NCBI GenBank assembly: GCA_025924295.1
Contig: JAICEG010000149.1
Coordinates: forward strand, 1 to 10,980
From: Vicinamibacteria bacterium
Lineage (GTDB): Bacteria > Acidobacteriota > Vicinamibacteria > Vicinamibacterales > UBA2999
Direction: 5' to 3'
DNA: 10,980 nt
Part shown: positions 6,723-10,980 of the stretch, in pieces
Numbering within the stretch: the stretch's first letter is position 1
How the letters are laid out: each line of letters starts with the position of its first letter
Notes under the pieces: generated by a model
Told to the model about the DNA's origin: nothing
Databases searched by the model: none
What the model saw: the letters and a program-made list of their open reading frames with translations, nothing else
Position numbers and translations under genes: made by a program

Positions 6723-6745
6723 GGCGGGTCCTCTCTGGACCCGCC
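6723..6745 (-). terminator. GC-rich hairpin after the lipoprotein gene, possible terminator
   Basis: GGCGGGTCC and GGACCCGCC form a perfect 9-bp stem with a TCTCT loop, 10 bases beyond the stop of the lipoprotein gene. No T-run follows on either strand, so it may weaken read-through into yraN or protect the mRNA 3' end rather than act as a strong terminator. Confidence 0.5.
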
Positions 6746-6754
6746 AGCAGCCGG

Positions 6755-7303
6755 CTAACTTCTACCGCGCGTCTGTACGTATACGAGCGCGAACTCAGTC
6801 CCGTCGCCGCGTGGCTTCACCGAGACGATGTGCTGCCGATCCTCGGGACCCGCCAGCAGCTGCAGGTCGCGCTCGAATGGTTTCTCGCGGCACACCGGGC
6901 GACGAGCCTCGCGGCGGCCACGGAAGTCGATGTCGCCGCGGCACTCGGTGACGTCGCCATAGGCCTTCAACTCGTTGCGGTAGAAGTCGATGATCTTGTC
7001 CGTTTCATCAGAGCTCTCGAACTTGGCCGCCAGCACCTTGACCCCGAACATCGAGTTGCCGACGCTGACGTCAGCGCTCTCGGGTTCGTCCTCGTCGCGG
7101 AGCGGCCGAGCCCCGGGATAGACGGCCAGTCCCGTATCCGGTGTCTCGACGTTCGTCCGGACGGAGACGTTGCCGACCGGCGATGTGATGTCGACCTTGG
7201 CTTTGCCGTCGACCTCCTCCTTTTGCACGTCGATGTCGCACGCCGCAATAGGAAGGGCTAGTGCCACGAGCGCGGCCGCCGTCGCGGTGAAGTGTCGAGT
7301 CAT
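6755..7303 (-). CDS. Predicted lipoprotein of unknown function
   Basis: The product has 182 residues from the ATG at 7303; a TTG two codons earlier is possible. The N-terminus is a lipoprotein signal: MTRHF, a hydrophobic run, then the lipobox PIAAC with C22 as the lipidated Cys. After a charged region with alternating strands (KAKVDITSPVGNVSVRT) comes GLAVYPGARPLRDEDE, then a segment with FESSDETDKIIDFYRNELKAYG, and a C-terminal part with two cysteines (TECRGD and RPVCREK) and the QHIVSVKPRG and FALVYVQTRG strands. I recognise the YPGA...FYRNEL pattern from uncharacterised acidobacterial proteins but know no function. It lies 27 bases after the DUF3014 gene and is probably cotranscribed with it. 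Confidence 0.8.
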   Translation of the reverse strand: MTRHFTATAAALVALALPIAACDIDVQKEEVDGKAKVDITSPVGNVSVRTNVETPDTGLAVYPGARPLRDEDEPESADVSVGNSMFGVKVLAAKFESSDETDKIIDFYRNELKAYGDVTECRGDIDFRGRREARRPVCREKPFERDLQLLAGPEDRQHIVSVKPRGDGTEFALVYVQTRGRS

Positions 7304-7330
7304 GCCCAAGAAGACGATCTTCGAGGGTTT

Positions 7331-8221
7331 TCAGTTCCCCTTCGGCAGTCGGTCCTCCGGGATCCGTAGTGCCAGCGCGATATTCCGAAGAGCCGTCTGC
7401 ACCGCGAGCTGGTTTTCCGGGCCGAAACGGATCAGCAGCTTTTGCGACGGTGTCAGTTTCTCGAGCGCGGGATCGGCGTATCGAAACGCCACCGCAGCGC
7501 CGTTCGGTTCCACGGGAACGGGACCCTGCGGAGCCGGAGTGCTCAGCAGCACGACAATGGCGCGTTCGAGTGTCTGGTCGAACGTGGTGTTCGGCTGACC
7601 GAGCTCTGCGTAGGCTTCATCGATGCGCGGCTTCAGCATGCCGTATAACCTCGCGGCGTCCTCCGGCTTGATTGAGGTGGCAGCCGTTGCGAGCGGCAGA
7701 TACCGAGCGTAGCTGCGCGAGTTGATGACGAGGTCTTCGCCGCGTTCCTCGACCTGGAACGTTCCCTTCGGCCTCAGTGCCGGCACGCGACCCTGAGCGG
7801 CCTCGCCTGCGGCGATGTTGGCAACGACGACGACGAAGTTGCGAATCAGGTTGTCGGTCGTGAGCCACGCGGCCACGCTCGGGTTGGACGAAAGCTCCTT
7901 CACCAGGCCGCGCACGACCTCGTCGCTCTCATTGAGCGGTGGCAGATCGATCGCTGGTATGTCGGTCCCAGCAGACGATGCAGCGTCGGTTGGCGCCGCG
8001 GCTTGCGCCGGCGCGGAGGTGTCAGCGGGTGCCGACGCCTGTTGCCCGCGGCTGCGAAACACGAGGTAGCCGGTCGCAGCAACAGCCGCGATCAGCACGG
8101 CGGCAACGGCCAGTTTCACGCCGGTGAACGAGCGCTCGTCAGGCCCGGCAAAGTGGATCGGCGTTTGTTCTTCCGGCGAATCCTGGGACGACGCTCGAAG
8201 GTTCAGATCTTCGTAGTCCAT
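7331..8221 (-). CDS. DUF3014 domain-containing, membrane-anchored protein
   Basis: From the ATG at 8221 the product has 296 residues. Residues 1-33 are acidic and likely cytoplasmic. Residues 35-55 form one transmembrane helix followed by RSR, then an Ala/Pro/Ser-rich linker to about residue 95. The rest matches DUF3014: LPPLNESDEVVRGLVKEL, AAWLTTDNLIRNFVVVVANIA, RPKGTFQVEE, SRSYARYLPLA, LYGMLKPRIDEAYAELG, DQTLERAIVVLLSTP, FRYADPALEKLTPSQKLLIRFGPEN. The family is found mainly in Gram-negative bacteria and has no assigned role. An in-frame GTG at 8308 would add 29 residues, but it has no ribosome-binding site, while GAGGTG stands six bases before the 8221 ATG. First gene of the minus-strand group. 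Confidence 0.88.
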   Translation of the reverse strand: MDYEDLNLRASSQDSPEEQTPIHFAGPDERSFTGVKLAVAAVLIAAVAATGYLVFRSRGQQASAPADTSAPAQAAAPTDAASSAGTDIPAIDLPPLNESDEVVRGLVKELSSNPSVAAWLTTDNLIRNFVVVVANIAAGEAAQGRVPALRPKGTFQVEERGEDLVINSRSYARYLPLATAATSIKPEDAARLYGMLKPRIDEAYAELGQPNTTFDQTLERAIVVLLSTPAPQGPVPVEPNGAAVAFRYADPALEKLTPSQKLLIRFGPENQLAVQTALRNIALALRIPEDRLPKGN

Positions 8222-8335
8222 CGAAGGCACCTCGTGGGCGGATGACGACGACGTACGATCAGACTCCGCGCGTGGGGAGTTGGTTCCATCGGAGAGGGAT
8301 GAGTCCACGCGCCGGGCGCCGGGGGAAGCACTGCG

Positions 8336-8341
8336 ATTATA
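8336..8341 (-). promoter_or_regulatory. Possible -10 box of the DUF3014-lipoprotein-yraN unit
   Basis: The minus strand reads a perfect TATAAT at 8341-8336. Initiation would fall near 8329, leaving a leader of about 108 bases to the ATG at 8221. No convincing -35 hexamer is found at 16-18 bases. It lies back to back with the tRNA-Gly promoter candidate. Confidence 0.4.
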
Positions 8342-8384
8342 GAGACTGTGGTCGGTCCACGTCTTGCTTGGGCTGGATCGGCTG

Positions 8385-8393
8385 TGGTACGCT
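8385..8393 (+). promoter_or_regulatory. Possible extended -10 promoter of tRNA-Gly
   Basis: TGGTACGCT carries the TGn extension and a TAnnnT hexamer, with a weak TTG-type -35 (TTGCTT, 8364-8369) 18 bases before the hexamer. Initiation would be near 8400, nine bases before the tRNA. It shares the TGnTAC core with two other candidates in the window. Confidence 0.35.
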
Positions 8394-8408
8394 ACCTGTT
8401 CTGCGCGG

Positions 8409-8483
8409 GCGGGAATAACTCAGTGGTAGAGTGCGACCTTGCCAAGGTCGAAGTCGCGGGTTCGAATCCCGTTTCCCGCTCCA
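8409..8483 (+). tRNA. tRNA-Gly (anticodon GCC)
   Basis: The acceptor GCGGGAA (8409-8415) pairs with TTCCCGC (8473-8479). The anticodon stem CGACC/GGTCG (8434-8438, 8446-8450) closes the loop TTGCCAA, giving anticodon GCC at 8441-8443. The T-arm contains GGGTTCGAATCCC. The discriminator is T, and CCA is encoded at 8481-8483. The tRNA decodes GGC/GGU glycine codons. The CCA end overlaps the left arm of the palindrome that follows. Confidence 0.97.
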
Positions 8484-8526
8484 TCCTTCGCTCGCGCCAG
8501 CCATCGAGCGCGCGAGCTACGGATGG
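8481..8526. repeat. Two-level palindrome directly after tRNA-Gly
   Basis: The outer arms are CCATCC (8481-8486) and GGATGG (8521-8526). The inner arms are GCTCGCGC (8490-8497) and GCGCGAGC (8510-8517), with a 12-base loop. It could act as the tRNA-Gly transcript terminator or processing signal, though there is no T-tract. Its minus strand resembles the plus strand of the next palindrome (both start CCATC, then GTAGC). Confidence 0.7.
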
Positions 8527-8543
8527 CAAGCCACGCGAAGGTT

Positions 8544-8574
8544 GTCCATCGTAGCGCGGAGCGCGGAGGTGGAC
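8544..8574. repeat. Second palindrome, inverted relative to the first
   Basis: GTCCATC (8544-8550) pairs with GGTGGAC (8568-8574), allowing one G-T pair, and an inner GCGC/GCGC pair surrounds GGA. It is 17 bases from the palindrome at 8481-8526 and in the opposite orientation. From memory, GTAGCGCGGAGCGC-type words are dispersed intergenic sequences in acidobacteria. Confidence 0.65.
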
Positions 8575-8645
8575 TGATGGCAGTCATGATCAATCCGACA
8601 CTCCGCGTAGGTGGCGCCCGGATCGAGCCGGACCAACGCTGTAGT

Positions 8646-8665
8646 GGCCGCTCCTAGACGCGGCC
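8646..8665. repeat. Small GGCCGC/GCGGCC hairpin upstream of tRNA-Cys
   Basis: GGCCGC and GCGGCC form a 6-bp stem with an 8-base loop, 26 bases before tRNA-Cys. No T-tract follows. The rest of 8575-8690 shows no gene or clear promoter, so tRNA-Cys may be transcribed by read-through from tRNA-Gly. Confidence 0.3.
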
Positions 8666-8690
8666 GGATCTTCACGCACACGTTCCAGCC

Positions 8691-8764
<74 letters not shown>

Positions 8765-8776
8765 AATTCTCAGGGT

Positions 8777-8890
8777 CTATTCCGGGCACATGGGTAACAG
8801 GTCAAGCTCTTTGATGTAGGCGAAGGCGGGCCCACAAGACAAAGAAGCGCCGTCCCATCTGTCCTTCTTGATAGCCCGATGAGAGTCGGT
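8777..8890 (-). other. Possible degenerate coding remnant or insertion-sequence edge
   Basis: The 206 bases between tRNA-Cys and the RDD gene contain no clear gene. One minus-strand frame ending at TAG 8779-8777 reads RAIKKDRWDG, then FAYIKELDLLPMCPE, which looks more protein-like than chance but has no start. The plus strand shows CCGGGCACATGGGTAACAGG near 8782, and an imperfect inverted copy of its core (CCCATCTGTCC) near 8854-8864, as at some transposon ends. Neither reading is secure. Confidence 0.25.
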
Positions 8891-8970
8891 AGGCCGGCGG
8901 CGACGACTGTGATGCCGTAGACGACGCCGGTGCCCGTGCCGTGAAGCTCAGACTCGAAGTCATTCTCGCA

Positions 8971-10980
8971 TCATCGTGGCACGAGATAGGTTCCCGCAAT
9001 GCGGTCCTGCAGGCCCCGTTCGGGATGCACGATAGCCCATATGGCACCGACGGCAAAGGTTGTCGACGCGACCGCGGCGACAGGCATGGTCCAATCGACT
9101 CCGAGGTACGACAGCGCCAGGACCAGTGCCACAGGCACGATGACGATTGCCCATGCGACGAGCGCGCGCCACAGCGCGCGCAGCCGTGAAACGAGCTGGC
9201 CATCTCTCGTGACGACGGCAATGCCGAGGGTACGCAAGAGAAAGCCTCCACGAAAGATCCACGCGGCCATAAGGCCGACGAGACTTACCATGACGAACAC
9301 GTAGACGGCGATGGCAAGGGCGCTTATCCATGGCATCCAACGGTGCATCGCGGCTTGTTGTTCGAAGAACGGGTCCAGTGTTGCGATCGAGGCAGCCAGG
9401 TCGTCGGAGGACACGCGCGGATGATTGGCGAGGATGCGGTCGATCAATTGGCGATGGCGCGCGAGATGTCCGACGGTCAGTGGGTCGCTCCAGTTCTGGA
9501 GCTCACGCATCGTGGGCCCAAAGCGACCAGCGATATAGGTTTCGGCGGCCGCTCTGTCGAAGGCTCCATCGCTGCTCAGCGTCAACACGGATAGCGCGCT
9601 GGATAGTTCTTCGGTCTCGTTTAGTGGCCCTTGCCTGATGTATGTCAGCATGGACATCGTGCCGACGAGCAGCGCCCACGCCGCCGGGATCGCCGCGCAG
9701 AGGGCAAGCGTCGCCACCCGCTGACGTCGCTCGATGCGATCCGCTCCACGCAGCGAGGCCGTCGTACGTTCGACAAGAGCCGACTGAGGCTCGATGTCAC
9801 CTCGAGCCAGATCGTCTAGTAGTGCCGAGGCGGAGATCGGCAGGGCGTGCCTGGGCAGCGGACCGTTGCGGTTCGATGAACCGGTGCGTGCTGTCAGGGC
9901 GCTGGTTGCGACCTCGCTTAGAAAGACCTGCGCCGAGACCTCGGAAGCTGGCGTCGTCGACACTGAGGCAGTGAGTGCGTCCGGGGGTAGGAAATCGAGA
10001 AGTTTCGCGCGCCCCTCACGGGTAATCCATACACGAGCGACCGTGAGACGACCAAGGGTTCCATCACCCAGCGCCGCGTCTATCTCTCGCGCCAGATCGG
10101 CAAGCCACTGTCGAACCACCCGCCAGGGTTGCGGAGTATTCACAGTAACAAGCGGTGCGCCGTCCAATGCTTCGTAGGCGTCCCAGCTCTGCTGCAACGT
10201 CCGTCGCCCGCCTAGCCAGCGGAGGCGCCCCGATCGGCTGAGATCGCGAATGCGCGACGAGACGCTCGGTGCGTCCGCTGGAAGTTCGTGCAACCACACC
10301 CGGCGCCTCAAGCGCGGGTCGAATCCCAGGAGCAACGTTCCACGGTCAGTGCGCCCCAGTGTGTCGATGACGTCGAAAGGACCCATACGACGGCGCCGCG
10401 TCGTGAGAGTGGCACTGGGCTCGGGCACGGAATCGAGCGCGTGTCGCTGAAACCGTGTTACGGGATGGATCACACGCGTTCCGGTCAAGAGGTCGTGTAT
10501 GGCGGCGGACCCGTTGCGGTGTCGAGCCGTTGCGAAGAGCAGCGCAAGGAGCCCGACAAATAGTGTAGCGTCAGTGATCGCCAACAGCTGCTGTGTTTCG
10601 CCTCGGAGTGGCCAGACATCCGGTCGAAGAATCGATGTGATTGTCGCTGCCACGAACGAGGGCAGCTCCACGATCGGGACGCGCGCGATCGCACGAATCA
10701 ACCCGGGTGGATGACCACCGCCCCGCATCACCACACGCAAGCCGAGGAGGCGTTTCCCGACCGAAACGCCCCATATGCCTTCCAAGATTCCGTAGTACGC
10801 GGCGCTCATCGCGAATCGGATCATGGAAAGAGGAAACGCGTTTTGAGACACCAGGAAAGGGATGAGCAGAAAAAACGGAAGCCGCAAGATGGCGATGTCG
10901 ATCGCTCCGGCAACAAACCGCAAGCGCAACGGTGCTGGAACCGCCGCTGCCGAACTGAACGGCTGCAGCGCGTCCCGTAA
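8971..10980 (-). CDS. RDD / pseudokinase / RDD membrane protein, 5'-incomplete
   Basis: The frame is open to the right edge, giving 669 residues; the true start is probably outside. A TTG at 10929 would start 652 residues, used for numbering. Residues 1-154 form an RDD-type membrane domain: RFVAGAIDIAIL, SVGKRLLGLRVV (56-67) and AIHDLLTGTRVI. Residues 183-316 resemble a protein-kinase core: GPFDVIDTLGRTDRG as the glycine loop, VWLHEL with H214 where the ATP-binding Lys belongs, and ITREGRAKLLDFL aligning with the strand before DFG, with D312-F313-L. No HRD motif is present, so it should be catalytically dead. One helix (404-428) leads to an extracytoplasmic segment, then a helix (534-558). 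A second RDD-like part follows: FLLRTLGIAVVTRDG, two helices, LQDRIAGTYLVPR. It is probably an inner-membrane sensor or transporter-like protein of unknown role. Confidence 0.75.
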   Translation of the reverse strand, partial: LRDALQPFSSAAAVPAPLRLRFVAGAIDIAILRLPFFLLIPFLVSQNAFPLSMIRFAMSAAYYGILEGIWGVSVGKRLLGLRVVMRGGGHPPGLIRAIARVPIVELPSFVAATITSILRPDVWPLRGETQQLLAITDATLFVGLLALLFATARHRNGSAAIHDLLTGTRVIHPVTRFQRHALDSVPEPSATLTTRRRRMGPFDVIDTLGRTDRGTLLLGFDPRLRRRVWLHELPADAPSVSSRIRDLSRSGRLRWLGGRRTLQQSWDAYEALDGAPLVTVNTPQPWRVVRQWLADLAREIDAALGDGTLGRLTVARVWITREGRAKLLDFLPPDALTASVSTTPASEVSAQVFLSEVATSALTARTGSSNRNGPLPRHALPISASALLDDLARGDIEPQSALVERTTASLRGADRIERRQRVATLALCAAIPAAWALLVGTMSMLTYIRQGPLNETEELSSALSVLTLSSDGAFDRAAAETYIAGRFGPTMRELQNWSDPLTVGHLARHRQLIDRILANHPRVSSDDLAASIATLDPFFEQQAAMHRWMPWISALAIAVYVFVMVSLVGLMAAWIFRGGFLLRTLGIAVVTRDGQLVSRLRALWRALVAWAIVIVPVALVLALSYLGVDWTMPVAAVASTTFAVGAIWAIVHPERGLQDRIAGTYLVPR

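Noticed and set aside
6830..7261. Plus-strand frame of 143 codons opposite the lipoprotein gene
   Set aside because: The minus strand has a signal peptide with a lipobox and matching operon spacing. The plus-strand frame has no family match that I recognise.
8348..8554. Plus-strand frame of 68 codons with GGNNSVVECDLAKVEVAGSN
   Set aside because: It is the translation of tRNA-Gly itself, not a gene.
8802..9251. Minus-strand frame of 149 codons ending downstream of the RDD gene
   Set aside because: Most of it overlaps the RDD gene in another frame, and its product is Ser/Arg-rich with no motif.

Overview
The window is GC-rich bacterial chromosome. The gene content (a secreted protein of a family much expanded in acidobacteria, DUF1844, DUF3014, short GC-rich dispersed palindromes) suggests Acidobacteriota, probably a Vicinamibacteria-like lineage. 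This placement is an inference from protein style, not from a marker gene. No phage, CRISPR array or intact insertion sequence is visible.

Layout. At 1-87 (minus) lies the first 29 codons of a MazG-type NTP pyrophosphohydrolase, running off the left edge. Divergent from it is a secreted protein of unknown function (169-1206, plus), whose leader and start region sit inside an interrupted inverted repeat. Next comes a tight plus-strand run of six genes (1237-6284) with overlaps or gaps of at most about 10 bases: DUF1844 protein, PhnP-like metallo-beta-lactamase-fold hydrolase, RibF, a small protein resembling the first half of an anti-sigma-factor/GHKL domain, cysteinyl-tRNA synthetase, and a class III PLP aminotransferase. 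It ends in a short tandem/palindromic repeat (6268-6303). Three minus-strand genes converge on that repeat from the right and probably form one transcription unit, read as: DUF3014 membrane-anchored protein (8221-7331), predicted lipoprotein (7303-6755), YraN/UPF0102 nuclease-fold protein (6679-6308).

From 8409 to 8764 are tRNA-Gly(GCC) and tRNA-Cys(GCA), both with an encoded CCA. They are separated by two inverted palindromes that look like a REPIN-type element. Downstream of tRNA-Cys is about 200 bases of unassigned DNA with a possible coding remnant. The right end (8971-10980, minus, 5'-incomplete) is one large membrane protein with an RDD membrane domain, a degenerate protein-kinase-like domain, a transmembrane helix, an extracytoplasmic segment and a second RDD-like domain.

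Functionally, the plus-strand operon mixes cofactor synthesis (FMN/FAD), tRNA charging and amino-acid metabolism with small unknown proteins. The most unusual items are the RDD-pseudokinase-RDD protein, the half-length GHKL-like protein in a housekeeping operon, the REPIN-like pair abutting tRNA-Gly, and a recurring TGnTAC extended -10 motif upstream of several transcription units.
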